A DNA stretch of 64,000 nucleotides from Camarhynchus parvulus (Eukaryota; Chordata; Aves; Passeriformes; Thraupidae), in NCBI RefSeq assembly GCF_901933205.1, contig NC_044572.1, forward strand, positions 91,230,965 to 91,294,964, written 5' to 3'. Under the pieces are notes generated by a model. That model worked only from the letters and a program-made list of their open reading frames with translations. It did no database searches and was not told where the DNA came from. Made by a program: the position numbers and the translations under genes. The stretch's first letter is position 1, and every line of letters begins with the position of its first letter. This document shows positions 24,443 through 38,800 of this stretch, in pieces.

Positions 24443-26666
24443 CTGCAATACAATTTTCACAAGCTTTTTCAACACGTTGAAAAATTGTTGAAACATGAAA
24501 ATTAAAGTTGGCTTAAAACCAGCTTTAAACAACAGGTAAATAAGCAAGCATTTGTTGCACTTCAATAAAGAGGACTGACAAAACCTGAGCACATGTACCT
24601 GGGGTGGCTGACAACTGAAAATCTATGAAAATAGGCTTTAAACAAAGCTGAACAAGAGGCCTATTTACTTTAGTAAGAGCAGATCATCACACACCTACTG
24701 AGGTCTGAGTCAAGTCTAAGCTGCACCACCTTACATGAGATCCAAACTGAGAAGCCCTTATGCTTGGAACATAACTATCTCTGCTAGGAGACTGCTTTTT
24801 AGGAAGATTTGTTGGACTATAGCAAAAGAAAAATGTGCATGCCACTTCGCGCTGCCCTGATGGCTATTTGGTGCAGCAGTTCAGACTCGGAGAAAATATC
24901 TGTGCTTGGTATTAAGCAATGACATCCAAGCTAGAATGATGACCTGAACCAGGCCTCAGCCCCAGAGCTGCACAACAGGACAACTGCAGTGATTAGTGTG
25001 GTCCCTCTTAAATTTCAAACTCTGGATGACACAAATTGATGGAGACTAGTCTCCACTAGGGGAAGGTGACACTGTATGCTGACACTGGACTCAGATCCAT
25101 CTTGAACTAAGGTTTTGACTTTACTGGCTGTGATAACTCAGAATTCTGAGGTTGAATATTAGTGAATCTAATGCCTAATGGCAGTCCAATAAAACTTCAA
25201 AATGCAATCCATGCTCCTACTGCCAATTCCTGACTGCCAACAGCTTTTTCACAGCCCTTATCAACATTCATAACTACATAAGCAAACCAGTGTGTGGGGG
25301 TTTCTTAACCAGCAAAACATTGGCATATTAACAAGTATTTCATTTACCAAACACACCTCTCCCAACTGCCAAGTAACAGAGAGTAATAAGATAAAGAACG
25401 AATTTTTTTCTCACCTCTCTTACCCCATCACCCCTACCAAACATTACCTGGCACTTTGATTGGAAACAGAGAAATAACTCCTGCAGGACATTTGTGTATT
25501 GAAGCACAATACCCTGCATTAGCATCCTGAAACAGTGACATGGAATGTGTAAGCTCACCATCATATCCTTAACTTCTCTGTGAAGGAAGAAGGCAAAAAG
25601 GAGCCTATTTGTGTTTATTGCTGCCAGCTGTTAGCTTAGTACCATGGTAACAACAAGAAGATAGCACAGCCTTTTTTTCTGGTTGTCACTCACTGAAGAA
25701 GGGCTCCACGAAGTGCCACCACAGCCTTGTACCAGGAAAAATTTGCACTAAATTACTGAATGTTATTTATTAAATAGAACTGACCAGTATGCCTGGAAAC
25801 TGACAGTTGCAATGAAAGCAGAAAGTTTTGGTTACCAGAAGGCCTTGGTAGCCTTGGTTCACTGACTGCTCTCACCTACAACCAGTTTCAGTCAGTTACC
25901 AACATGGAAGCAGATGTAAAGGACACTTATTCTCCCTCATGTTCAGGAATTATATTTGACAATTTTGATGTGCATAATTGCAGCAAGGAAAGTGAAAAAG
26001 CCATGTGCCCAACAGGGTCACACAGATTGGACTCTGTGCCTGAGATCCTCTTTTCACCAACCTGAATTCCATTTTTGCTACTGCAACTACTCATGACATG
26101 AACTGGGAGAAAAGCGCTCCACATGTTTTGTGGGGAATCTGGCAATACTTTAAATACTGGCTTGGAAATCTGCTGAGCAGGCAAGCTTGCTAAATGGTTT
26201 TGGCTGGTTTAGGCATACCTTTGTTAATTAATTAGCATGGTCATGAAGTCAGCATGACCTCTCCAGAATGACTGCTGTAATTATAGGCAGTTTTCTAATG
26301 ACTCTTATCATTACAAGATTCTAAGTGTGAGGTTTTTCAAAGGCAGAAAAGCAACATAAGCACATGCTATCCAGACTCCAACAAGGATCACAGAATGTTA
26401 CAGAAAGACTTGGATGGTTTTTCAATCCTCTATTGTTATAACTACTCAAGAAGAATGTCAGTGGAGCCAGTGCAATGAACTTTGACACCATTAACATCAG
26501 AAAAATATAAATATTTCTACTCTGAAGACCTAGAAAAAGTTTATGACAAATAATTTTTTTGCACACAACTGCTTGATGTAAAACCAATTCCTAAAGTTGC
26601 TACAAATCTTAAAATAAGCAGTTGTCTTAAAATAAGCAGTTCTCCTAAAATAAGCAGTACTTTTAC
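24443..26666 (-). other. INVS intron 4
   Basis: This is an intron of about 2.2 kb. Its 5' end (26608-26661, next to the exon 4 donor) is an 18-bp tandem repeat listed separately. The rest, 24443-26607, has somewhat mixed composition (pyrimidine-rich near 25360-25440), but I cannot assign it to a repeat family. Confidence 0.55.
26608..26661. repeat. Three-copy 18-bp tandem repeat abutting the exon 4 splice donor
   Basis: Three consecutive 18-bp units share the core TAAAATAAGCAGT (for example CTTAAAATAAGCAGTTGT). They occupy 26608-26661 and end only a few bases from the exon 4 donor dinucleotide at 26665-26666. Read through from the exon, the repeats would translate as LLILGE, LLILRQ and LLILRF in tandem. 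The array is therefore in frame with no stop codon for its length, so intron retention would add a hydrophobic repeated tail before terminating. Confidence 0.85.
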
Positions 26667-26840
26667 CTTGTTTCTGTCCTGGGTATCCACTTCTCCAGGT
26701 GCCATATGTTTTAATAACAAAGCTAAACATTTTGGACTTTTGTGACGTGTAGTTAAATGTAATGGTGTCATATCCTCCAAGTCCTTCTGCATCCAGTTCC
26801 CTCTACGAGCCAGCAAAAGTTTCATGAAGCGGTAATTTCC
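26667..26840 (-). CDS. INVS: INVS coding exon 4 (residues 92-149, ankyrin repeats)
   Basis: The exon is 174 nt, phase 0 at both ends. The acceptor is TTTACCCAG before GGAAATTAC and the donor is AACAAG before GTAAAA. It encodes GNYRFMKLLLARRGNWMQKD, then MTPLHLTTRHKSPKCLALLL and APGEVDTQDRNK. The TPLHLTTRH signature is characteristic of inversin. The start follows directly from HLAAQK of exon 3, giving the expected AAQKGNYRFMK junction. The exon is frame-symmetric, so skipping would be in-frame. Confidence 0.96.
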
Positions 26841-29800
26841 CTGGGTAAAGAAAAAGAGCAGAAATGTATGTCAGTTTATCAAAGCAAATTATGATACTTA
26901 TATATATATATACATATTACTGTATTACATTGCCTAAAAAAGCTTGAAGCAAAATAGCTCAAAGCTTTGCAAACATCTAATGAAGATTATTTTTGTGAAC
27001 ATGAACTTTTAATTTTTAGGTCTCTCATGCTACTTGGTTTTAGATATTTATATATATATTCCATTAGCAAAATAAGACAGGGTTCATTAATACCAAAAAT
27101 TCTGTAATATTATCAGTTTCTTAACTGTTTAACCTCAGTAAAAATCATGTAAAAATGGAAATAAGATCATTACATGCTGATTTCAGCAAGGTAAACAGTT
27201 ATCAGATGAAGAATAAAACTAAACATGAAGAAATAATATAATTTTCAAAACGAAAGTAAGAAAAATAACCAGGAATGATTCAGAAAGATAAAATGTACTT
27301 ATCTGAATACACAGCAAATATATGCAGAAGTGATTGTTTCTTACATTTTTAAATTGAGAACTGTATGAGTTTTGGTCGACAGTATATATAATAAATGGAT
27401 GGGACAGCTAGCTTTACAACACATTGAAAATACTTCACACTCGGACTTTCACAAGGTTTTTACTACGTCTTCAAAAGAAATAACGTAGAAATGCTTCATT
27501 GATATAAATCCAATGATATAATAAATGAGGGTGGATCCCAAAAATCCCAATCTGGTTTTATTTCTCAAATCACTGAAGAAGCCAGTGAAAAATTAAAGAC
27601 ATGAACATGCAATCATGAAGAAGCTGTACTGATTTGGTAGTACAGGCAGCCTTGACTTGCTACTACCCCTTGCTTGAGAGTTATTTTCCATATAGGAGAG
27701 ATGCTACATACAACATTTTCATGCTTCCACTTCCCAAAGTCTATAGGTTTATCAAATCACCTTCAGCAGTTAAGTTGCAATCAAGGACTAGCAACTGGAG
27801 CAATAACTCATTAAAGCAAAACATCTGCACATGCCTTCAGTCATCATGATTTAAACACCCCAGCTCTTTTCACACTGCAACTTTTAACCTTTCCTAAAGT
27901 GAAAGAAGTGTGTTGTCTCCTAATTTTGCTTTCTGTCTTCCAATTTTTCCCCAAGATACTAGTTTTTGCCAGTTTCGCATACAGATCATTAACTGTAACT
28001 ATAACGAAAACAGAAAGCTCAAAAGAGAAGATAAATTCTACTAATTCTCTCCCACTCAGGGGAAAGCTGGAGCATTTGATAAAGCCTTATCAGACAATGT
28101 ACACAGGAAAGGTGACACTCAAATCAATAGAAGTCACGTCTTTGGATTCTTCTGCTTATGAAACTACCTGCAAATTAACACACTTCAGCCTGCTACAATT
28201 CTTTTACAAATTCTGCATGTTAGCTTAGTCGCCTTAGGCTGTCTTTGGAAAAACAATGAAAAAAAGGCAACCAAGTAGACAAGGGCAAGCAGTGCTAATG
28301 AACGGGGGCACTTTGGTATCTCATAAGGCTCAGAATTACAAAGTGTTTTTGTCAGCAGAATGGTAGGATGGAGACAGGCCAAAGGATTCCAGAGGCCTCC
28401 ACAGTATCCAGTGCCAGGGCATAAAAAATATTTGATATTTCATTTTTCAAAGCAGCCACAAACATTGGAAGGGCATACTTTACAAAAATTACTGTTCTGT
28501 TTTCTTTCTTAATAGCAATGGAAGACATGAGCTTTACAGATGCAGAATGGATTTCACCAGGTACGGCCAAAAATGTGAGGTTTTTTTCCTGCTACACTAT
28601 TTTATTTTAAAATACAAATCAAGGAAAGCAAATCATAAAGGGGCTCAGACAAAATTACTTCATCCTGCTTCTACCTTTTATTGTTACTAGTCCTTGCTGG
28701 TCAGTGACAGCTTACAAGGAAAGTCTGCCACAGAACCTACCACAGACTTGCCTGAATATGCAAACTTCCCTTGCCAGAGACAGCATGGCTACTACAGCAT
28801 TCCCACTGAGAAGTGTCCAAATACACCTTTTTCTTCTGCTGGCTGTCAGAGAAAGCATAACTCAGGATTTTGCCCCTGCAGAACACAGACACATACCAAG
28901 CATACTCTGAAGTACAGGAGCAGAACAGCGTGATGTCTGCAGAGCTCCTAAACCACAGAGATCACACTCAGAATTAATTCATGATAAATTTGGGGTGGAG
29001 CTAGGGATGAGAATACTCTTCATTATTACCATTACACTGTACAGGCAAATATGAGAAAAATTTACAAAACTCATTAAAAAAGAAAAATTAAAACTAGCAA
29101 AAAAATCTCAGTGTATCATGATGTGGTTGGCAATTAAACTGGAGGAGAAGAATATTAAATAACTTAAGAGAATATTAGTCTTGGAAGAAAGATAGCTGCT
29201 TTTCTCCATCACAGAGGATAATACATTTGTTGTTCTCAATATTTCCTGCACACAGTGCATGCATACCCATGAGAGAAAAAAAATTGTTTTTGTATTGTTG
29301 ATGGGTCCTTATTGGAAGATTTACAAGTACATTCTGCTTTTTGAATGAATTCCACTGCAAAGAAGACTGAAAGTTAAAATAATGCATAAAACTAAGGAAA
29401 CATGCCCTTTTATTATTAGAATTTCTCTATACTGTATTTTATATTTGCTATTACACATTTTTCCATCTGTTACTACTACATTATTCTCTTGCATGCTAAG
29501 TCAACAAATCCCTCTCCTTAGCAAATGAATTTGTAATAAATCCCTTCATTCTGAAACACAAAAGATTCTGTTTCTCCCAAGTGATTTAAGATTTTTTTAA
29601 CATTACCACAGAAAACACCTGTACTTACATTACTTATGTGAATTATCTTATTCATGCTTTTGCTTCTGACTACTGTTCTTTTCTTTAGTAATACCATGAA
29701 TTTTACTGTCTTCCTTTCACTTGTTAGAAAACAATATTGTACTTTTTAATGACAATGGAAAATTTCCCCACCTTCAATTGATTACTGCTTAAGTTTGTAA

Positions 29801-30654
29801 GTATGGAATGTATCAACATGCCTTGAAGGCAGATGTAATTCAGGTCTTATTAGGTGGAGGGAGGAAATGCTTAATTTGAAAAGCCTATTCCTCTATTTTT
29901 ATAAAGTTTTTGTGTAGAAAAAGTCTTCAAGTTGGCTAGGTTTTCATTCATAAATCATGCACTTGGACCGGCCTAAACATTGCTGGGCAGCATGAAGTTC
30001 TCTGAGTCAGTCCATGGTCTCTTACCATTGACAATGACTCAAAACTTATTCTACTATAAACAGAAAACATCATGGGCAAACAGGACTAAATACTTGTACA
30101 GAAAACTTGGTTCCTGGCAGCCAAAATTTACCATTCCAATGCTAATTCTTAAAATTCCTTTAGATTCTGTTAAAATTATTTGAAAATTAAAATACTTGAC
30201 TCTGCAAACTACCCGAGTTTCAGAGAACAGCTGACTTCAACATAATCAGAAGAAATACTTCTATTTCAAAAATTCAGCCACAGGTACTAACTGCAACGAT
30301 GTAGAACACATTTTTTGGTAGACAGCTCAATAAGCAACCATGGCTCTGCCATCAAGTAATGACTTCAAAGTTCTGGACGCCAAGCTAAGCAATCAGAAAA
30401 ACTTTCTGAACATTTTAATGGAGAAGAGAGCTATGGAAGAATTATTTCAGTCAGAACCAATGAGTTTTTGCCAGAATTTAGATTACCTCTGAAACTGAAA
30501 AAATTATCCCCAAAATTGCAAGTTGGGTCATTAAAAAAAGCTGTCTAGTATATTCAATATGATTCTGCTGCCAGGGAAAGGTTTCAGTGGAAAATCACTG
30601 GTAAATTTTTCTACCTAGTTTTCTGGGTCTAGAAGAAAATGTGTTTATTTCTTT

Positions 30655-30760
30655 ATTAATCTAAAGCAGCTTTTTCAACCTATTTCCTCTCCCTGGCTTG
30701 TTGAGGAAGTGTAGTGAGAGAGCAGCTGGGTGGGCATCTGTCAAACAGCCACAGTCAGGC
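30655..30760 (+). mobile_element. Possible LTR 3'-end remnant
   Basis: The phrase GTAGTGAGAGAGCAGCTGGG followed by TGGGCATCTG resembles the 3' end of the same broad avian LTR group seen at 52885-53146 (GATAGAGCAGCTTTGGCGGG then TGCCTGG). The similarity is short and the boundaries are uncertain. Confidence 0.35.
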
Positions 30761-33700
30761 TGTCCCATATGGTCACCTAAGTGAAAGGCTGAAGAAAAAA
30801 TGAGCTCTGTTCAGTGGTGCTATAATTCTAATCACAGGTTGATGCTGAAACTACTGGTTGTGTTACCAGTGCACTAAAAACATCGGCCTCACACTTCACT
30901 TCTTTCAACTCTGTACAGCCCACAGAGTCCTGCTCTGAGTCACTCAGTGCCACGTGCCCCTGTTTCAAACACTTCCTCAGAAGTTAAGTACTTTTCACAG
31001 CAAATTTTAAGTGTTTCACAAGCATAAAACTTGCTTTAAAGAGTGCACCTGGGTTCTAGAAATGTTCTGCTGATGTGCAACAGAGGTCTGTGAAAATTTA
31101 TTTCCATTCTCATCCCACTATTTCTTGGTGAGTTAACTTGTCCATTATATTAAGCTGTGTGCTTCTACACTGACTAACCCCTGTAGTGTGGGTATATCTC
31201 TGACACAAAACTTTTCTTATTCAGGTTTTAAAAACACACTGCATAGATAAATACAGGACAACATAAATAAGCACAACACCTTTTATAAGGGGAGAAACTG
31301 AACTGTACAAGATAAGGCTGAATCAGAGGAACACTGCATCTCTCCAAGCACATCAAAAGCGCACCCACAGTTAGGCTACCATCCCCTCATCATCAGTGGG
31401 ATAAATGGGGACAATGCACATAGAAAAATTGCTTATTCCCCTATTAATTGCTGAGACCACATTTTCAAAAACTGTAACAATTCTAATCCACATGAAGTAC
31501 CTAACATGACTTGAAAGACTGATCTGTAATGATTTACAATGTAGAGCACATGAGCTGACAATGGTTACAGTACAGCTAGGCTTGAATTTTGGAATACCTA
31601 CAATGGGCCTGTGAAGATTTAGGGCACTGTAAGGGTTGCTAGAGGAACTGGGGAAAAAAGCAGCCCAGCATCTCTATACAACCTCCTGGTAAAAACAGCA
31701 GGGGTCATTAAAAAGAATGCCAAGCTGTTAAACCGTGAAGATGCTACTTTGGCTCCACTCCAAAATTACATACCTGCTTTCCCAGCACTGGGAACAGACA
31801 GACCAAAAGAGCACTAACCCTTACAAAGGAGGTGGTTTTCAAAGGCTTTTCACTGCTGACAGTCACAAGCACTGAAGATGCAGTCAGGGCATACACTTGC
31901 AGCAGAACAGAAAGCCTTAGAAATATTTACAGATAAACCACAAATTAGAACTGAAGGTTGAAATTGACCCTCTGGATTAGTAAATCCATCCTCTAGCACC
32001 ATAGGGAGCAAGAACATCTAATCCTTTTCAAAAATTCCTAGCGATTTCTTTTAAGTGGAATTACAGTGTTCGGGATTGTCTCCTCCCAGTTCTCTGTTTC
32101 AGACTCAGGCTTTTAGGTTTTGTTTCTTGTTTGGATTTTTTTTTTAAGCCAACACACACAAGGACACATTTCATTCTTCTACCCATGAAAATATAGTGTG
32201 GCTTTTAAAATCTAAACAAGCATTGGGGTTTTTATCTCAGTAACAAAGGATAAACCCTACATTGCCCTGAAAAAATCATCAGCTCTCTGCACTCATTCTA
32301 GTTGGAACTCTTCTATTTTGAACACAAGTAAGCAGAGATTACAGAGCTACCCGAGGGGGTCCCACAAAGTACCCTACTGAATCCTAATGACACTTGTCTA
32401 TTGCTAGTGTATATACCTTGTCAGATATACCTAAAACTGCATCTCTCCCATAAATTAAGTATATTCTCCAAACAGCACACTACATCCTTCTCAGTCATGT
32501 TTCAAATAATAAATTTATAATCCACAGAATAAATCATTAGGTGCCTTGTCTGTTGTCGCCCCCCTACCCACTCCCTAGGACTTGCATTTTGGACTATAAT
32601 GTTTCTAATAATTTCAATTACTTTCAGTAGTCCTATTCTTCCGATATCCTAGCCACTGCCATCCTCTCTTTGACTGACAATCCTGCCTAACACTGTACCA
32701 CTCTTAAGTATCCTTCAAAAAAATACTACTCATGATACTAAGTTTGCTCATGAAAAATACTGGTGAATATTAGATTCAAGTGCAACTATCAAAGAATTCC
32801 AACATATGCCTTCTGATCTTACAGCTCATATTTCAACTGTACCTGTTTTCAGTTCATTATCAAATAATAATTTATCATTCTCTTACATTTTGTGTCCTAA
32901 TTTCTAATTAAGCTTGCAATTTTCCATCTAGCATCACAGTTAATATTTTTGTACAGGCCTAAAAAGGCGACCTATTGAATTTATTTCTATGAAATGAGCT
33001 AATGAGCTAACTAAATATGAACTGACAGAAGGTGCTCATTTTACCCAATTTTCTATTTCTGCATACATATTTATCCCCACATAATTTCAAATTTTTATAT
33101 GCTTCTGAGGTCAAATAGGCTGCCTCTCTCAGCTACTTCCTTCTTAAAACATTACTTACCACTATTTTAAAGTGTTATTGAATACCATAAATTCTGTAAT
33201 GCCACAATTCCTAAAGAATGATTCATTGATTAAAATTCATTTGCACCTTATCCCTTGTTGTTTCTGTACTCATGAGATGAAATTTACCAAAACTCAGGCA
33301 TTAACCACTGACCACAGCCCCTGCAATAACTAAGCCTGGTCAGCAAGTGTGCAGGGAAGTGGTAAAACAGAGGCTCCACAAAATCAGGAGCACAAAGGTC
33401 AGCCTATTGAAAGGGGTGTGTTTGAAGACTGCAGCACAGCAAGTCCACCAACCACGACAGAAAGGATTTCAGAGATCTGATAATTATACATCTCTGCCAT
33501 AGGTTAATAATTTATTAGCTTATTAAATTTTGATTGTTGAAATATATTCATTATTAATTAAGCAGCACTTATGTAAGACATTTTAGCAAAATTTTCTTAG
33601 CAAACTTTTGTGAAAAGATAGACTATTTAACAATCAATAAATCCTCTTCAGAGGAATGTAATATATAATTCTGTTACTTTTACTCTTTCACAAACAGAAC

Positions 33701-34070
33701 AGCACAAAATTATTACAGTTAAATTAATTGCAAAGATAAAACATCTCCTGTTCTAATACTACACCAATCATAACACAGGCAGTGATTATACAATTATTAG
33801 ATAATTATTATTGTACTTAAATATTAATCATGCTTTAATTTTTCTTTTAAACTCTCAAATAGTATTTAAGAAAGTAGAGCTCGAATATACATAGAAAACA
33901 GCATCTTGAGAACAGAAAAACTAATTATATCATGGGTTATAGCATACATATTCACTCATGTAGCTTTTTCATTTGCTTTAGACCCAGATTAAGAACTGCT
34001 AATGTACATTGAAATTTAGCACATCAGGCCAGTCATCTCCTTTTTCCAGAGAAGCACATTCTGTCCTAAG

Positions 34071-34091
34071 TAAATAAATAAATAAATAAAT
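34071..34091. repeat. (TAAA)n simple repeat
   Basis: About five TAAA units occur in intron 3. This is an ordinary microsatellite with no attached retroposon body that I can see. Confidence 0.9.
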
Positions 34092-35559
34092 GTAAAACCC
34101 CAAAACAGATTGCTGTGATATTTTAATAGCCAGATTAGAATAGTTCAGCCTTTTAAACCCAGCATTCCTTAGAAGCTGGAGTCAAGACTTAGTTGTTGCT
34201 TGTGCCTGAAACACAAAAATGTCTATATTTTTAATAGTGGCACATCAGTTTCTAAAGCCTGTAGAAATCTATACCTTGACAGATGCTAAATCATATTGTA
34301 CACACAGACACTCATGGAGGTAAAACATGCACAATGTGAAAGTATTTCAGATTTTGCCTTAAAAACCCAAGGAGAACAGATCAGCCATTTGGCACTGCAT
34401 TAACATGCTTCACCAACAGATTAGCACAGATGCTAAAGCCAAAGTTGAGAACAGTTCTTTGCTGTCAGATGCTTTCAAGAAGCAGTAAAAGTCAAAAAAC
34501 TTGAACTCCTTAATTGCTAGCTAAGCCTCTGAAAGACAAATACATCCATGAGGTTTCTCTTTAAGACAAAAATGGCAATTGAATTTAACCTGCTTACCTT
34601 CACAGAGTAGAAAGTGCTCTTTGATCTACTCCATCCTACAGAAGATAATCTTACTGGATACACAAACATGCTCACTCTCTCTCCAGTGAGGAAGTGCTGA
34701 AGAGAGGATGCTTTACCTTACAAATAAACTTTGCACAAAATAAACAAATTTTCAAACCCCAAATATTTTAATAACCTTGGAAAGGAAAGGGGCTGTGTAC
34801 ATGGTTTCTTTAGAGGTTGTTTCATCTTTTAGCATCTCTTTGAGAAGAGGCACATTCTAAGAATGTCAGAAACCACTTGGAATGATGTGGACTTCTGTCA
34901 CCAACACCTACCAGTTTCAGTAGCTTTTCAGGAAACAAACTAAGCACTTAGAAAAACAGAATTTGTTCTATCATACTTCTGATTTGATATCTGTAAGAAC
35001 AAAATACTGTTCCAAAAGTAACTGAAATCCATACATCAAAAGGAGTATTTTTATATACTTATATTATCAGCTACTTGCCAGAAATCTTACAAGAATTCTT
35101 CAGAAGAAAAATTACTAAGAGAGGCTAGAAAGTAGATATATGAATTTAATTGCAAATAAGAATTATTTGGATTTATAAATTAGCACTTGTGTTTTGAAAT
35201 CTTACCTATGCATGAAATGCAAGAGCTTCTTGTTTTCTAATACACTGAAACTGAATTCATATTGTCTGGTTACAACAGCTATAAACTCTGTAAAAGCTAG
35301 CCTTTACTATATGACTGCACCATTCTTACACTCCTTGAATATCAGTAAATTTGTTTTAAACAGCTCCTGAAAAACACCAAATTCTACATAGCTACTTAGA
35401 ACCCTGGTTTCTAGTTAAAATTAGTAAAGCTACCATGAAAATATCAGTCTGTCTCTCTGGTTATCACTAACTAAGGGTTAACTCCTTGATTAACAAAGTA
35501 ACTGAAAAATAAAACAGAAAATCTTTAGGATTATTGTTTTAGACATAACCCTTAGCAGT

Positions 35560-35890
35560 CATCCATTGGGCTATAGCTTTGAAAAAAAAATCTGCAAACT
35601 CTTTATTACCTCTGGATGGTAAGGATGATGCCATGCCTTCTATCTAACAAACCACTGCTGGATTTAAATATGTAACGCTCTGCTAACCGCTTCAAGTCGA
35701 CCATGACAAAAACATCACTGATTTTTGACATTGGGTTTAATTTCGCGAAGTACCCTTTTAGCAGCTTTGTAAGTGGCATTCTAGACCCAAAAGTAAAACA
35801 CTCAACTGGAGAAAATCTCCCAGACAGCCGAACAGAAGCCTTATTTACCAATTTTCAAGCTGAACATGTTCATCTGTCTGGCAAAGCATC
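35560..35890. other. CpG-retaining segment with overlapping open frames in intron 3
   Basis: At least six CpGs lie between 35672 and 35832 (including TTCGCGAA and GTCGAC), in an intron otherwise almost free of CpG. Overlapping open frames exist on both strands: an 81-residue minus frame at 35606-35851 and a 63-residue plus frame at 35703-35894. Neither resembles a protein I know, and I see no clear acceptor/donor pair that would join the minus frame to INVS. It could be a conserved non-coding element, an old processed-gene fragment or chance. Confidence 0.3.
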
Positions 35891-38800
35891 TTAGGCAATA
35901 CATCAGTGGAGAACATCAGCACAACTTGAGGCCAGCTCTGACTATCAGATATTTTGACTGAAAGCAAGGCAGTGTCTCAACTACAAGCAATTCTCCCTAA
36001 AGCCTCTTGCAAGATTGGCTTTACTCTCTTGGTTTCCATAGGAATAGACAGAACTATCAACTGGCACACAGTTAAAGAACACAAGAGAGAAGACAGCGGA
36101 CCAGTGCTGTAAAAGCCAAGGTAAAACTGTTTCCCAGCATAGGCTGAAAGAAAATAGGTGTTTGTATCTTCTAGCCTTTGACCTCCTTTATCCATGGCCT
36201 GTGTACATGTTGCTCCTTTGTAGTGTTCTCAGCTCCTCAGCAATAAATGTTATGGTCAACCTATTGAAATTAGTGGCTTTCATGTAAAAAACACTTCAAG
36301 GATGAAAATGCAATTAGCATTCTCATTTCCAGTTGATCTCTTCCACTGTTACTGAACTTGTTTTCCTGCAGCGTTCTTTTGAAGTCACTCAGGCAGAAGT
36401 ACCCACAACATACGATCTCTGGGGATTTACGACAAAGCCTGAGATGCATCATCCATATTTACAGGATCACTGCCCACCTCTACATAAAGAATCAAACACT
36501 AAGCTTTCAAAAAATACTTTATTTCAAAAAATGGTGATTTGAAAGATTTGTCAGAAAGTACTGACTCCCTCCTCCCCAAAAATACAAGTACTAGAAAATA
36601 GTTACTACATTCATTTTCTTCATCTTAATGGCTTTGAGTTGCATTGTCTTGAAGTAAGAGCACTGTAAGAAAACATATCCCTGAAACAGATGTATGCCTT
36701 TAAAAAAATCTAATAAAAATGTTACAAATCACAGTATAATCCATGACAGAATTCTACCTGAAAACAAGTCTAAATAACAGCCATTAGTCCAGTCCAAGTC
36801 TTTTTATCCTACCTTTGTGCAGCGCTATTTCATTCTGGAAGCAAACTAATTGCCATTACTACTAAGCATCACTCTGACTAGTACTGTGTCACTACTGCCT
36901 TGTACTTCTTAATTGCACCCCTCTATGTGCCTGTCATGTCCTTACAGACTGCTGGAAGCAACAACGCTTGCAAAGTGAAAGTGTTGCATATATGTTCATT
37001 TTTGAGCAGAGCTTCACAGATTTTTTTTTTTGTTATTATTTTAGTTGCTGTTTTATCTGCAAATAAAAGCATGCCTTTTATGTAATTTAAATATATTTCA
37101 AACATATTAAGTCAAATAACAAACTACTGTGTGAAATAATTGCAAATCTACCTATCAAATTCTATTGGACGAGAAAAGGTCTCCAGCCACAGTGAAATCT
37201 CCAGAACTATTACAGAAGTAGACAGACAGTCCATATTGAAAACAACCAGCAATAAAGGTAGGTCTACTCTTAATTTAAATAATTATTCAGACACTTCAGG
37301 TTACTTTTACATATGGCATAATTTTATAGTTTCTATAGATACTGCAGTGATGTTTGATATTCATAATGAAGCCATAATCTATTTACAGTACTGGTAAATA
37401 AATCAAAACCTTCATAATCTACTCAAACTGCATTCTAGCAGTAATAAAAGTACTAGATTTATTTCTCTTTGTTTGGACTAGAGGCAGATAAAATAACAGC
37501 TCAAGGTTGGTGTTGCAAAACCTTCACAAATCCACACCATATTAACAATGTTGAAAAGCACATCCTTTGTGTATATCTCTATCTATGTTTAAATGTTCCC
37601 ATCATAAGGCTGAACACACAGAGATGATATTCATAACATAAATCAGTTGATATTTCAACAAAAATTATTCCTCATTAATAAAAACTGGTAGCATTCTTTC
37701 TTAATCCTTCATTAATAAAAAAAGTGTAACAAAAGACAGCTCTAAACTGCTCTACAAAGAGAGAAAAAATTAGAATCTTAATAGGCAAGTTAAATTAATT
37801 TTGTATTTTATGAAATGCTGATATTAGCTGTTGCTTTTCAGGCAGCAACAGAATTTGCTTATGCAGTTCATACATATCAATTTTGACTTAAGTGTGATTC
37901 ACTTAATTCTCTTTAATCAACAATTTAACCAACTGTTTACAGACAAAGAGAGAGACAAATGAAAGATTAGTGCTCCTGGAGTTTGTGGCTGGCCATAAGA
38001 TCTGAATTTATTTTTCAAATACCTCCTATAGCAGTAGGCTTGCATGCTGAAGACATCCTATCTAGTATCCTATTGATTCAAATGACAAGCCTGAGCATCA
38101 GATTAAGGATGTGTCAGACACCTGATAGAAGATTCCTGGAGATTTCAGCAGGAAGGTGCCCTATTTCAAAATGATCTATTGCTGGTACTTCATGTATTGA
38201 AGGGTATGTGGGTACATTTAACACAAAACTAATTTGCCTGAAGTTAGAATAACATTTATAATCAGTGAAAACAAATATCTTCCCTTTTTGCTGCAGAATA
38301 GCTGGGAAAAGACACCTTATTCCAGCAGAAATCACACTACAGTCCACAAAATGGGACTAAACCAAACTGATGAGCTAATAATAGTGGAAGTTCTGTTTTA
38401 ATTTGTCAGTGCCAAATCTGGACACAAACAAGTAAGTGGTTTCTCAGTCCCAACAACAATATTTCTTCTCATAACCATTAAACATCACTCATGGGGTCAG
38501 CTGCAGAGGGGCAATTAATGCAAGAGTGATGTTTTAGAAAGGACACTCAGACAGGGAAATGTCTTTATCTGCAAAGGTACTTTTAAAGGTACAGACTTGG
38601 CAGCAGACATCAGTGTCCTGGGAGAAGAGCTGGACAAGTCCCTTGTGCACTGAGGAATGCCACAATGCTAAACATGCTCAAGGAACAACAATAAGTGAAA
38701 AAAAATTAATCCTATTCAGATCTCAAGTGTAACCCTCCAAGCACTGCAAGCACCATGTTTAAAAAGAAAATACCACTTTTAAGATGCAACCATTATCTTC

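Noticed and set aside
28185..28570. Adjacent minus-strand open frames in intron 3 with hydrophobic segments
   Set aside because: No similarity to known proteins and no coherent acceptor/donor pair into the INVS frame. Length is within chance for this much AT-rich DNA.
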